Shown here one piece after another: positions 33,381 through 46,072 of a stretch of 64,000 nucleotides of DNA. The stretch is taken from the NCBI GenBank assembly GCA_015039465.1, contig MU129986.1:186001-250000 (forward strand), written 5' to 3'. The stretch is from Phlegmacium glaucopus (lineage: Eukaryota; Basidiomycota; Agaricomycetes; Agaricales; Cortinariaceae). How positions within the stretch are numbered: the stretch's first letter is position 1; each line of letters begins with the position of its first letter. Made by a program: the position numbers and the translations under genes. A model generated the notes under the pieces. It ran no database searches. It was not told the origin of the DNA and saw nothing but the letters and a program-made list of their open reading frames with translations.

Positions 33381-36092
33381 TTACCAATAATCTGGATGGC
33401 GATGAGCTATTATAATGTCTTTTCCACGTTTCTTCCTCTCTGCTTCCCATCGAGCTACCCAGTTAAACATTTTTCTTCGACTGGCTTCACTGCCCACATT
33501 CACAGTCGCGATCATTCTAGTCCAATTAAACGACATGGCAAAACATGTCAGCTCGTAGAAAGATGAATGTTCGGAGTATGGAACGGGATAAATGTGTATT
33601 GGGCTTGACGACTTGACGGACAGCCGAAGATCTGCATATGTGAATTCTTCCTGAGAAGATCTAGAAATAATTGATGAGATAGGTGGCGACTGGTCCGTCC
33701 CTGCTGCTGGGCTGTATCTTAACGATCAGGTGAATGTGAGCAACTGCGTGAGGGTTGTAGTCATGCAACCTACGTCCAACCCGTTGGTCGAAACCCAATG
33801 ATTTTGTCATACGATCCTTTGAAACGGTCGAGATAAATTTTCATTCTGTCTGTTGTAATCGTTGACAGGGGCACGAGATGAACAATGGCATCCATAGGGT
33901 TCGAAGTCAATAAAGCATTCAAGTCAGAGTCATCCTGGCACCTCAGTATGGCTGATTTTCGTGCGTCGCAGTAGACTTTACTGTTCAACGCTTGAGCGAT
34001 GGCTGAATTGTGCTTTCCTAAGAATTGTAAAACATGAAATAATTAGGTTTTGCACCTTTAACAACTCGTTCTTTGCCAATAGAATAGGTCCTATTGGTCG
34101 AAAGTCAGTTGAATAATATCGCATCCGAATCATCTGCCAGTGGCTACATACCCAACAACAATGAGTGTGTTTGTATTGGCGTCTTTTGTTCCCATTCCTT
34201 TAGAGAGAGACATCCATGATCCCAATCCTATCTTCTCTTTGTGTAACGGTTGGTTGAGGATGATTCTTTTGGAAAGCTCTGCACAAGCAGATATCACAAG
34301 CGGTTGCGGAGGAAACGTGTACTACAGGTCGAATAAGTACATTCAATTCGTATACGAATTTGTTCCTCAAACTTACCTTCGGGTCTAGATAGGTTGTATC
34401 GAGATAGACATGGTCAATTAGTTTCCCATGAACTGCGGGATGAAGAATATGCCGAGGTGAAGCACGGAAGTCGCCACAATGAAGATACCTGAAAATCTTG
34501 GAGGAACCAATGAAATGGGACCTAAAATTACTGTCTCCCGCATTTATTGTTTGCCGCCCTTCGAAGAAGAAGAGACAGGAGCCTGGGCAATGATTAGCCT
34601 CGATGAGAGTCACAGTTACGCCGTTGGTATTTGGGATTAAAGACGGAGTGTCCATAGGAAGGGGGTGCACCCATTTTTTGTCGACAGAAAGCATATGGAT
34701 AATCAGATTTGCAGTTCCTTCAGAACAGTATATTAAACCATGCTTCCAATTTGAAGATAAATTGGTGTAGTGGTCTGAATGTGCATGGCTGTGGCAAGTA
34801 CTAATGATTATAAAATGTTTGATGAGAGGTGAAATGATGAACTGACGTTAAGAAATATGCAGTGATGCCTGGTATTTCGCCAAAGTTGAAAGCATCAACA
34901 GCAATGGGCATTCCTTGTAAAACTTTGTAAAAGGGTGCCTTCCGCCGACTACTACCCGCCTGCGGGGGGCCAGAAGTCTTGTCAATGGATGCTTCCTTCC
35001 AAACCTCATTTTCTTTTACCGACGACATCAAGACAGAAAAGGCATTGTTGTTTCTACCTGGTTTGCCTTTACCGTCGCAACTAACCAGTGTTTGTTCAGC
35101 TACCGTAGTGGATAGGCAACTTGAAGGGGGAATTAGGCGAGAATTAGAAATAGCAGACGGAAATTTTTCGCTTGACATTAACTAAAAGTTGCCGAGAATG
35201 AGCATTGTCGAAGCTTTAAAGCGCCGATACACCTTACATCGTCAGAGCTCCCGGGTATCGTCCAATCGTCTTCTGTTTTGAAGTCGAATGGCCGTTCATT
35301 ATCATCATTCTCCCAGTCTTCCAATGTAAGGTCGATGTCAACATCATTAGTTTGGCAAAATGACACCCCCTCTTCTGAAACATGGTTCACAACGGAAGGG
35401 TGCTCAGAATGACTAGCGTCCCTGTCTCTGGCTGGATTGCCTTGAAGTAGGGCCGAAGGTTGTCCGAAAGAATAGCTTTGGACAGGTTCTTTGCCGCTCG
35501 GTTTCGGACGGGTGCTTGACAAGAGTAGGACAGGATTTCCAAAAGAGAGCACAGGCTTATTCTCTGTCATTGTGAGCAAGGTGTTCCTGGACACTTCTAC
35601 GCCCGAGTACGTGTTTGCCTCTGAATCTGACAACTTGATTGACGAGACGGATAGGGGCTTGCTTTCAGTATTTAGAGGACTGATATCAGACAAGGTTTCG
35701 TCTAGATTTCGGTTCGAACACACGTCTACGCTCAGCCTACGCCGCTTGACAGGTTTTGTAGATTCGAGAATTTCCACCTTGTCATCATCATCTGAGTCAA
35801 TCACGATGATTTCTTGGGATATAGAAGCTTTGGAGGGGGGATTTTTAAATGTGTTTGACTTCTGTGGGGCTGTCTTGAAGAAATTGTGCAACGTCTGTCC
35901 AGGTTGGACTATGCTTCGACCCTTTTTGTGTTTTGTAGAGCGCATTTCAGTAAGGTTCGAGACAAATTGCAAATTCACATTGGTGGTATGATGAGTTTTA
36001 CCACGTCTGTCGGACCACGCTCTATTATTTAATTGTGCATCAGCCGAGGGGACTTCCGTCGAAGCAGCAGCTGACCGGGCCTGACCCCTCAC
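33381..36092 (-). CDS. PSO2: DNA interstrand cross-link repair nuclease Pso2/Snm1
   Basis: Beta-CASP metallo-beta-lactamase of the SNM1 family. The ~290-residue N-terminus is disordered and contains a PIP-like GQTLHNFF and acidic DSDDDDKVE. The catalytic part has GIPGITAYFLT-type FGEIPGITAYFLT, then the metal motif HAHSDHYTNL, IEANHCPGSCLFFFEG, YLHCGDFRASPRH and LDTTYLDPK. A C-terminal DRMBL segment ends YELTCFAMSFNWTRMIATVNVGS and HRHPDYW (stop 33381). The start is taken at 36092; MRSTKHKKGRS at 35945 is a possible alternative, and only 93 bp separate 36092 from the divergent aminotransferase. About 790 residues. It digests DNA ends past cross-links in the nucleus. Confidence 0.93.
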
Positions 36093-36185
36093 TCGTATCA
36101 GAACGGCCTTCCGTCGTATCGATATGATCGATAAAGATTTGTCGAGTGATATAATTCCTTTCAGTAACCAGGACTCTCAACATCC

Positions 36186-38188
36186 ATGGCGCCCTCTCTC
36201 GAAACTGGTTCCAAGCAATCAATAAACTTATCCAAGTCCTCTCTCAAGCCTACGAACATCCTTCATAGAACACCATGGCAGCCTCCTGTCGCTGAGTCGG
36301 CTCAAGGAATCTACATTACTCTAGCGGATGGTACACGCCTCATCGATGCTGTTGGAGGCGCCGCAGTTACCTGTATTGGCAATGGTCATCCGAAAGTAAC
36401 GCAAACTATTAAAGACCAGTTGGACAAGGTTTCCTGTACACGATCCAGTTCTTTGCCACACATACCTTTCCTGATTGCACGATTACAGACGTTTATAATA
36501 TGCAACTGTCCAACCAACCTGCTGAGGCATTGGCCAAAAAGTTGGTAGATACTAGTGGAGGTGCCTTTACGCTCTGTGGATTTGCATCTGGAGGTTTGAT
36601 CCTATCCACTTAAATTAATGCAGCAATACTTACAATCTCACCCAGGATCGGAGGCGATGGAAGGCGTTTTGAAGTTGGCCAGACAGGTACGTTTATCTCG
36701 TTCTTTTACAAATGCCGCTTTACTGAATCATGTCTATTTCAGTATGTTTATGAGACTGGGCAGTCACAACGAACCAAATTCATTGGAAGACATCTGTCAT
36801 TCCACGGAAACACCTTGGCTACACTCTCATGTGCATATCACCCTATTCGACGTGCCCCCTACGCAGACATCTTGGATGACGAGCACTTTTACCATGTCTC
36901 CCCTGCTTATGCTAGGCGCTTCCAAAAACATAACGAAACTGAAGAGCAATATGTGGAGCGTTTACGACAAGAGCTTGAAGATAAGTTCCTCGAGTTGGGA
37001 CCTGAGACTGTCATTGGATGTACGAGAAATAATCTGTCAGACGTTGAAGTCATCATTGAATGCCTTAACAATCAGTCGTCGCGGAGACAGTAGTTGGGGC
37101 TACCACTGGTGTAGTTGCCGCGCCAAAGGGTTATTTCAAGGGTAGATATCCTCCCATCTTGATTTTGATCAAGCTAACACACTGTATTGAGCCATGAAAA
37201 CCGTCTGTGACAAGTTTGGCGCTTTATTCATTCTTGACGAGGTGTGTAGGTTATTGTCTTTTCCCCCGAACTTCCTGCTGACAGGATATCTGTCAGGTTA
37301 TGTGCGGCATGGGTCGTGTGTATCAACCACCGTACATTTTGGTAATCTCTAAATGATGATGAGGACAGGTATGGGCACTCTCCACGCCTGGGAATCCTTC
37401 GGTGACGGCGTTGCAGTGCGTCTTTAAAATTCACGGTCTCTGGTTGGTACTTATGACGTCGTCCAGCCTGACATTCAGGCAGTCGCAAAAGGTCTTGGAG
37501 GAGGGTAGGCATACTTCCGGTGTTTATTCCATTGCGCTCACAAGCTATGCTCAGCTATGCATCTATCGGCGCTGTTTTGATTTCCCCAAAGGTTGCAGAT
37601 GGCATCCGCGGTCACTCAGGTCTATGGAAACATGGACACACTTATCAGGCATGTCACATCCTTACTTCAATACGTCATGATTTACACGTTACATATCCAA
37701 TAGGCACATCCTTTGGCTTGTGCGGCCTCCTTAGCCGTTCAAAACGTTATCGAGGAAGAAAATCTAGTTGAAAACATTTGTATCCAAGGGGCATACCTAG
37801 GTTTGTATTCTCAATGCATGTTGGAACGTAATGTAAAAACAATCTGCCAGGTAAACTTCTTCAAGAACGTTTTGCTGGGCCTAATTCTCTGGCGTCACCT
37901 TACACCTTTGATATTCGCGGTGGCGGTGGTTTCTGGGCCGTTGAGTTTGATTTCAGCGACAAAACCGTCGATTTCAAGGGCGATTCATTCGCGATGCTCG
38001 TACAAGCGCGAGCACTGCGAAACGGTCTCATTGTTATGGGCATGGTGGGAGGCGCTAACTTGGAAGGCACCAAGGGAGACCATATCATTCTTGCGCCGGC
38101 ATACAACATTACCAAAGGAGAAATCGAGAAGATTGTAGATATTTTTGTGAACAGCACGGAGGAAATATTAAGAGAGTCTGGTGTATAA
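36186..38188 (+). CDS. Class III PLP-dependent aminotransferase (acetylornithine/GABA aminotransferase-like)
   Basis: Start at 36186 (MAPSLETGSKQS). Fold-type I features: GIYITLADGTRLIDAVGGAAVTCIGNGHP, the glycine-rich SGGSEAMEGVLKLARQ, the SFHGNTLATL motif, LFILDEVMCGMGRVG (cofactor aspartate), and QAVAKGLGGGYASIGAVL with the PLP lysine. The C-terminal domain has RGGGGFWAVEFDF and ends EEILRESGV. About ten short introns; frame kept throughout by plausible splices. About 450 residues. Substrate is not evident: it resembles a broad group of fungal class III transaminases annotated as acetylornithine or 4-aminobutyrate aminotransferases. It starts 93 bp from the divergent PSO2 start, so the two share a promoter region. 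Confidence 0.9.
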
Positions 38189-38370
38189 ATCGTACATAAC
38201 GTTTCCGACCAGTTATCGGGGTCCAACACCACCTGCTTACATAAGGCTTGAGGATTGCTTTAGGGCGTTTCGCGAGTCTGACCTGCTCTTGCTTTCCACC
38301 ACCACACTCTTCCGTGTTGACTTCGTTCTTATTATACACACTAGAATCGATGGCTGGGTGCATGCACTAA

Positions 38371-41300
38371 ATGGATTTATCACCAATCCATTATCAAGAA
38401 GCCACAAGCAGCTCCAGTGTATCTAACGTTCATCACCAACAAGAACACTTTTCTCCAGCGACGTCCTCAGAACCAAAACCGATACGTTCCAGTGCAAGAG
38501 TGAAAGCCGCAAAACAGAAATTACAGCTTTCGTCCAAAAGTAAAGACAGTGAATCAACTAACACAGAACCAGAACCCGGAACCTCCGCAGGCCCTCCGGA
38601 ATCCATAAGTACACGTAGTACACGCACAAGTCCAGCCAAAACTAGTCGTCTTCGTGAAGGGAATACAGGAAAAGGAAAAGATAAAGAAGTTCTTCCAGAG
38701 ACTTCCTCACGCAACCACAAGAGGTCAGTGCATTTTCGCTATCAGATCGGACCTTAACTTAGGTTTTCATTCATCTTAGACCTCGCCGTAATCCCCCATC
38801 TACTCCAAGCTCTTTAACTATTAACGAACCGATACGAGATCCCAAAGGAAAGAAACGCGCCGCCCCAGAACCCGAAGAGGAAGATACAGCAGGCCCGTCC
38901 GTAAAGCGTTCCCGAACATCTACCTATTCTCTTAGATCTAGTACGACTCATCTCCCAGAAATGCCCCGCAAAGCCAGGTATGTTGTATCCTATTTACAGT
39001 TATCTCACGCTGACCATTTCCTAGGATGTCCACCACAAAGGGCAAAGCCGCATTGAAATCAAAGATGGCGGCTGCAGGCTCTTCTCGTATTGAGAGTGAG
39101 GATGTTGAAATGCTCGACCCAGAACACACCAAACATGATGAATCAGATGTTGATGCACAGATGGAGGAGAAGTTAGATGAAGTCGCAGAGGGCAAAGCGG
39201 ACCATGGGAAGAAAGGCGATAAGGAAGACCACTTGGCAGGCGCTACAGATGATGATGATGATGGCGAAGACGACGAAGACGACGATGGAGATGGAGACAA
39301 CCGTCCAGCAGATAGTGAAGGGGGCAGAAATCCTTCTAGTGATGTTGGACCTCCTATCCCCGGCGGAATGGATGAAGCAACAGCGTTGGCGATCTTCGGT
39401 GATTATCGACAGTTTGGCTCGTATATGATGTCTCTATCTTCTCGCCTCAAGTCCATGTTAAATAATATCAAATCGACTGCCGACCCTACGACAAGATTGG
39501 TCACACTGCAGGAGTTGAGCGAATTGTTGAGCATCAGCACTGAGGATACTTTGGCAGGATCTTTCCAGGTCGAGCAGTTTGTTCGAGAGTTAGTCAAGAT
39601 TCTGGGCGGTAAAGGGGTTGATGAAGACGAGGATGAGGACGGCGATGAAGATTCCGGGGAACACGATGAGGATGCGGCCCTAGCTGCTGCTTTGGCCATG
39701 AGCACAGGCAATTCTTATCAAGGAGATGAAAATCTTGAAGCCCAAGTACTCGCGTGCAGGTGTTTAGCCAATCTGATGGAGGCCATGCCTGGTGTCGCCC
39801 ACACGGTTGTTTATCACGGAGCCATTCCTGTGCTCTGCAGCAAGTTAATTGAGATATCCTACATTGATTTGGCAGAGCAAACTCTCAGCGTAAGTCTTGC
39901 TTTTTCATCCAACCCAAGAGAATTGCAAATCTGATAAACACGTAGACCATGGAAAAAATTTCAGAAGAATTCCCCAGCGCTATCGTCCGCGAGGGTGGTT
40001 TGGCTGCTTTACTCAATTACCTAGATTTCTTCTCGATTGCAGTCCAAAGAACAGCTCTTCAAGCTGCATCCAACTGTTGTCGAAACGTTTCTTCCGAACA
40101 TTTCCCCATGATCCGTGGAGTATGGCCTATCATTCGTAATTGTTTGACTTACACAGACCAGCGTCTGGTCGAATTTGCTTGCCTTTGTGTCATTCGTGTA
40201 GTCGATTCATATCACCGGGCCTCTATCGAGAACCTCGAGTTGTTGGTCGATGCTGATTTGATCAAAGCAGTAAACCAACTACTTCTACCAGCTGGCGGCT
40301 CGCCTTTGATCGCCTCAAACACATACACATTGCTTCTCCGAGCTTTGGCAACGTCTGCACGAGCTAGTGCCAAAATCACTGTTGCCCTTCTTGAAGCCGA
40401 TGTTGTTGATACACTGTACCAAATCCTTACAGGTGTTTTACCTTCTACTTCAGATAGTCATTCAGACCAAGGCGACGCCCTGGGTGGACAAGGACTAGGG
40501 GGAGGGCTCGCCGACATGACGGTGATGGAAAATCTAGCTCATCGCCCGAAGGATCAGGTAGAAGAGGCGCTTAGTCTTGTTTCAGAGTTGCTACCACCAT
40601 TGCCTAAAGGTTGGTCTCCTGTATTATTGCATTCCTATGATTTTCTCACCTTGATGTCAGATGGGGTCTTCGATCACAAGGGATATACCGAGAAATCTTT
40701 GGCTCGCATGGTGAAAGCCAAGGCCAAAGCTGATAGAGCTGCTGCTCGCTTGGCCGCTCATCAAGCGCACGTTGCTCAGGCCTCTAGCCAAGTAATTGAA
40801 CCATCACTTACAATTACGGCGCCTGTTGTCGCTACCGTCGATCGCGATGCGTCTCCTGCACCAATAGCCAATGACCTACCGTCGCAGGAACCTGATGAGG
40901 CTGGCGATAATATGGTTGTTGAGGCGGGTGAGAGCGAAGTTGTGCCTGATCGTACGGAGATGCTACGGTCAAAGTCATCTGTAGTGGCGAAATTCATGCA
41001 ACTGCTGGTCCCCATACTCATCGACGTCTATGCTGCAAGCGTAATCACTCCAGTGAGGATTAAAACTTTGACAGGTCTACTGAAGGCTGTCAGTTTTTTG
41101 GATGGGGATGGACTGAAGCGGGTTCTGATGGTCAGTCTAGGCATTCGGCCTACTTATGATGTATTTCTAACATTATTTTTAGTTTGTACCGGTCGCTAGT
41201 TTTGCGTCTTCCATTCTGTCTTCCAAAGATCACCCCTCCCTCGTCATTGGAGCTCTTCAGCTCGTCGACCTGCTGTTAGCAAAGGTGCCTCTGCTGTATA

Positions 41301-44300
41301 AGCCCACTTTTCGTCGTGAAGGCGTTTTCCACGAAGTTGAATCATTGGCAGAAAGGACTCTCCTCTCCTCAAAATCCAAGGAAAAAGAATCCTCAGAAGC
41401 AGGCGAAGATACGCCTACGCCCACCCCGCCTGTGCCCATGCCAGGCCTCAAAAAACTATCCTCTCTATCCCTTGACCCTGAAGATGCTATTACTCTCCGA
41501 GCCCGAGTCATCCAGTTCAAGTACTTGACAGACAAGGAAGACACCGATGAGGATGGTGCTTTTGAACATCTCAGGCGCGTTGTCGAGAGGATCTCAGCGC
41601 CCAATGCTTCAGACGCGGAATATTTGGAAGCTCTATGGGAGCTTGCTGATCTCTTTGCATCGCCCCACACCTCGGTTTCAAGTTTCGAATTATTGAAGAG
41701 TGGTGTTGTTGACGGTTTGCTTCAGTTTGCGACCGATGAGAATCGTACAGGCAGGTGGTTCTCATGAAAACTTTTGGCCTAATACTAAAAAAATCCATTC
41801 TATAGTTAGCATCCAAAGGCGCAAAGAAATCTTACTTGACGCATTTGCTGGCCGGAAAATTAAGGGGCTACATCCCAGCCAAACACCTTTCGCAACCCTT
41901 GTAAAAAAGTTGCAGGAAAGTTTGACAAGAATGGAATCCTTCGATGTCATCACGGTTGCTCAAAACAGCGACGGTAAGTCAAGTCCATCCTGATCCCTAA
42001 TGAAAGATTAGATTGCCTAATGTCCTTCTATCGTAGACTCCAAACGAAGTTCGCCCTCACTGCTTGCACGTCAACTCCGACTCCGACTTGTTGCTGGCGA
42101 CGATTCAGACATTCCCCGAAATCTTCACAATATTGTCGTTTCAATCCACGCAATCGCGACATTCCAGGCCCTCCATGACTACCTACGACCCCGAGTCGCA
42201 GGTCTTCTAAGTAGTTCTCGTTTGTCTGGTATGTTTGCGGCTCTCGCCGCATCGGGTTTCGTAGGTTCGACGTCCAAACCCACTGTTGATGATTCACCAA
42301 AGCCAACCAAGTCTACAGACCCTGGAGCGGAATCATCTGCGGCTGCAACATCTGTGTCAACGATTCAGCGTCGTCGAAGTCAACGTTTAAGTGCCAAACA
42401 GGCGGGATCATCGTCAGGGGAGCTGGCAGCAGGAATGTACACAGACAGTTCTTTGCTCACGGAAGCAAGCTTGTCTTCCCCATCAGGTGCTGCGGGTACT
42501 TCAAATACGCCTTCCACTTTGGAAGCTGTTCCTCCTCCTGTCGAACCTGCAGCCAGTGATACTATTGTGGATTCGGAACTTCAGGCTGAGTTTACTGATG
42601 ATGAGGATGATGAGGTTGATGCTGAGGTGTTTGATGACGAGGTTGATCCCGACACATCGCTGTCAGAGAAGACAGTGACAGTGTCTGTGGTTGAAGGTCT
42701 GATAAATCCATCTCCTATCTATCATCGTTGTTAACATCTTTGACTTTAAGATGGCACAAAAATCGAAGCCCAGACCCCAGATGGCACCCGTGTGGCAACT
42801 CCAAACGTCGTGTCAAAGGAGGGTCTCATGGCCATGGCCCGAAATTCTCTTTCTTCGCGAGCCTCTTACGCTGCTGCATTGAAAGCCAAGCCAACTGACT
42901 GGCACCTCGAATTCTCAATGGACGATCAGATATTACCACTAGATCTAACTATCTACGGGGCTATTCATCAGCATGAAATGCGTAAGAAAACTGGTGCGAC
43001 TCCTTTGAACATGATTTGGCAGGGGATGTACACGATTAAATTCAAGAAGATCTCCGGACCGATTCCTAGTTCCGAAGGTACATAATTATGTTACTACTTA
43101 CTGTGTATACTAAATCCCTGCCTTGATCTAGGTCGTTCCGAAAGTTCTGAGTCTGTGACGAAGAATAGATCTCAGAGTCCCACTCTTTCTTCTCTTCCCG
43201 AAGATTCCCCTCATGCAAAGATACTGCGCCTCCTTCGCGTCCTCTGTCAACTCAATACGATTGAAGCTGAACGCGTGGCTTTTGTAGGGGACAAACGGAA
43301 TCTTTCAGACTCGGCCTTCGTCAACAACAAACTAACAGCGAAGCTAAGTCGGCAACTGGAAGAACCTATGATAGTCGCTAGGTTAGTCCTGCCCAGCCTC
43401 AAAAATAGTTATGGCCTAACTGATATACTCTGAAGTTCTTGTCTTCCGGACTGGGCTCTTGATCTACCCCAACACTTCCCTTTCTTGTTCCCTTTCGCAA
43501 CTCGTTATAACTTCCTCCAATCAACCTCATTTGGGTATGCACGGTTGATTTTGAAATGGCAGAGCCAGCAGCAAGCGCGTGGCCAAGATAGTTCGAGGCG
43601 AGATGATGGGATTGGCTTCCTCGGGCGTTTGCAGCGGCAAAAGGTCCGAATCTCTCGCAAGCACATTCTGGAATCGGCTGTCAAGGTCTTCGAGCTCTAT
43701 GGATCTTCTTCGTCGATTCTGGAAGTTGAGTACTTCGAGGAGGTTGGCACGGGTCTAGGGCCAACCCTTGAATTTTATTCATTGGTCTCGAAGGAATTTG
43801 CTCGGAAAGATCTGAAGCTTTGGAGAGATTCAGATGCATCTGGTCCTAGCATCTATGTCAATCATCCTAATGGCCTCTACCCAGCGCCGATCAGCCCAGA
43901 AGATATTATCAACGATGGTGGACAGTAAGTGATTCTCTAATTTCCTTGAAAACCTGTGATTAACAGTAGTTTATGCAGGAAGAGGACACATATATTGCGT
44001 GTCATTGGACAGTTCGTTGCAAAAGCAATGTTGGATTCTCGCATAATTGATTTGTCGTTTAACAAAATTTTCCTGAAACTTGTCCTTGGGGAGGATGTGC
44101 CACTGACGATCGCAACGCTCAAGGTTAGTTTAAAAACTTAACAAAAAGGGCTCCACGCTTACTACTACAGCAGCTTGTTGACATTGAACTTGCCAACTCT
44201 CTCGCGCAAGTCCAAAGTTTCATTTCAGACAGCTCTGTGCCGAACGATAAAGTATTCCATTTTCCTTACCGATTTGTCTCTTCGACTCAACGCACGTTGC

Positions 44301-45107
44301 AGCTGTCCCAAAAAGTAGCCAAAATTGAACAAGTCAGCATCGAAGATCTTGCTCTTGACTTCACCATTCCCGGTTATGACATTGAATTACGAGTGAGAAC
44401 TGATTCACCTGTGCGATAAATAGTGTCTGATCTCCTAACAGCCTGGGGGGCGAGATATCCCAGTAACATCGGAAAATGTCAGCGAGTACATAGCTGAAGT
44501 CTTGGATGCGATTCTCGGGAAGGGTGCTTCGCTTCAGGCAAAGGCTTTCAGGGAAGGTTTCTCCAAGGTTTTCCCAATTACCGACCTGCGTGCTTTCTCT
44601 GCGGATGAACTTGTTATGCTCTTTGGAAATTCTGATGAAGACTGGAGTATCGAAAGTGAGTCGACCAACTCGATAACCTTGACACCCATATTAACGCCAT
44701 GATAGCTTTGTCAGAAGCTCTTAAAGCAGACCATGGATTTAACGTTGAAAGCCGAGCCATCCGAGATCTTGTTGAGACCATGTCTGAATACAGTCCGCTG
44801 ATGCGCCGCGCATACCTGCAATTTATAACAGGCAGTCCAAAGTTGCCCATTGGCGGTGAGTCGTACTCTTATGGTAGGCATACAAGTCAATCTGATGGAT
44901 TAACTTGAAGGTTTCCGAGGGTTGAACCCCCCGCTTACCGTCGTTCGCAAGCCCCATGAAGCACCGCTGACTGCCGACGACTATCTACCAAGCGTGATGA
45001 CATGTGTAAATTATCTCAAACTTCCCGAGTATAGTTCCAAGCATGTTATGAAGGAGAAGCTGCGTGTGGCAGTCCAGGAGGGTGTAGGAAGTTTCCATCT
45101 CTCGTAA
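38371..45107 (+). CDS. UFD4: HECT-type E3 ubiquitin ligase UFD4/TRIP12
   Basis: Start at 38371 ([15 protein letters not shown]). The first ~300 residues are low-complexity, basic then acidic (poly-Asp/Glu near 39250-39300). An armadillo/HEAT-like region follows: [58 protein letters not shown], the features of TRIP12/Ufd4. A long linker leads to the HECT domain: [43 protein letters not shown], with the active cysteine in [14 protein letters not shown] (about 45000) and end VGSFHLS. Roughly 1,850 residues in about 14 exons. It polyubiquitinates ubiquitin-fusion substrates. The C-terminal Cys and the HECT N-lobe motifs are intact. Confidence 0.94.
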
Positions 45108-45257
45108 AGTTATTCACTGTTCCGATTGGACTTGTATCGCTCTTGTCTGTGCTTCTACAAACCATTTCAGTCATAGAATCCAACCCATACAGTTCCCTAT
45201 TTACTTTTCCAATCCCTGTTTTCCTACCTTTTGCCAAATGCATTATTATTAATTGAA

Positions 45258-45265
45258 TGACGTAA
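45258..45265 (+). promoter_or_regulatory. CRE/ATF-like TGACGTAA upstream of PHF5
   Basis: TGACGTAA, a bZIP (ATF/CREB) type site, lies 82 bp before the PHF5 start codon in the 239-bp gap after UFD4. Functional status is inferred from sequence only. Confidence 0.25.
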
Positions 45266-45346
45266 GCAGATTACTAAGTAAAGTGGACGCCAATCCTGAG
45301 ATTACACAAGTTGAAGAGGTTCTCTACTAGTTCTCTATCTTCCACC

Positions 45347-45949
45347 ATGTCAAAGCACCATCCAGGTATGCTTTCCGCACAAAATTCGTCTCGGGTACTG
45401 CTTTTTGACACCTAAGCTAGATCTAATCATGTGTCGGCGCCAACCTGGTATTGGTATGTCACCTTTATCGTTCTTGCATGTGTACACGTTTATTGAAACG
45501 GGAAATCGTAGCTATTGGCCGTTTATGCGAAAAGTGCGACGGGAAATGGTACGCAGTGAATATTTACCGCACAAAACACCCATTTATAATTCTGCTTTTG
45601 CAGCCCTGTATGTGATTCGTACGTGAGACCAGAAACTCTGGTCAGGATATGTGATGAATGCAATTTTGGCACCTATGGTGGTCGCTGCATCATATGTGGA
45701 GCGCCTGGTAAGTTTCTCATCATTTGTCTCCGCTAGATATGTATTGATAATACTAGGTATCTCTGACGCTTACTATTGTGCGGAGTGCACTCGGCTCGAA
45801 AAGGATAGGGACGGTTGTCCCAAGATTGTCAATCTTGGTGCAAGTAGGACGGATCTGTTCTACGAACGGCGTCGTTTAGGTACGAATCACCCAATACTTT
45901 CAAATTGTTTGTACCTCATTCAAAGCAATTAGGTTTCAAAAAGGGATAG
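45347..45949 (+). CDS. RDS3: PHF5A/Rds3-type zinc-binding splicing factor (SF3b subunit)
   Basis: Start at 45347 (MSKHHPD), with a 19-nt first coding exon (45347-45365) and at least five introns in a 110-residue gene. The knuckle of cysteines is complete: [85 protein letters not shown] and end [12 protein letters not shown]. The fit to PHF5A is essentially full length. The subunit sits in the U2 snRNP SF3b complex at the branch site. An unspliced reading stops early in every frame. Confidence 0.95.
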
Positions 45950-46072
45950 ACGGTGTGTGTATTCACCATGGTCCAATTGTTAAAATATTGTCAACATGTT
46001 ATCAATACATACAATAATACAGCTTTCATGCTACTCAACAAATGAGCTTAATGATATAAGGGGTAAGATAAT

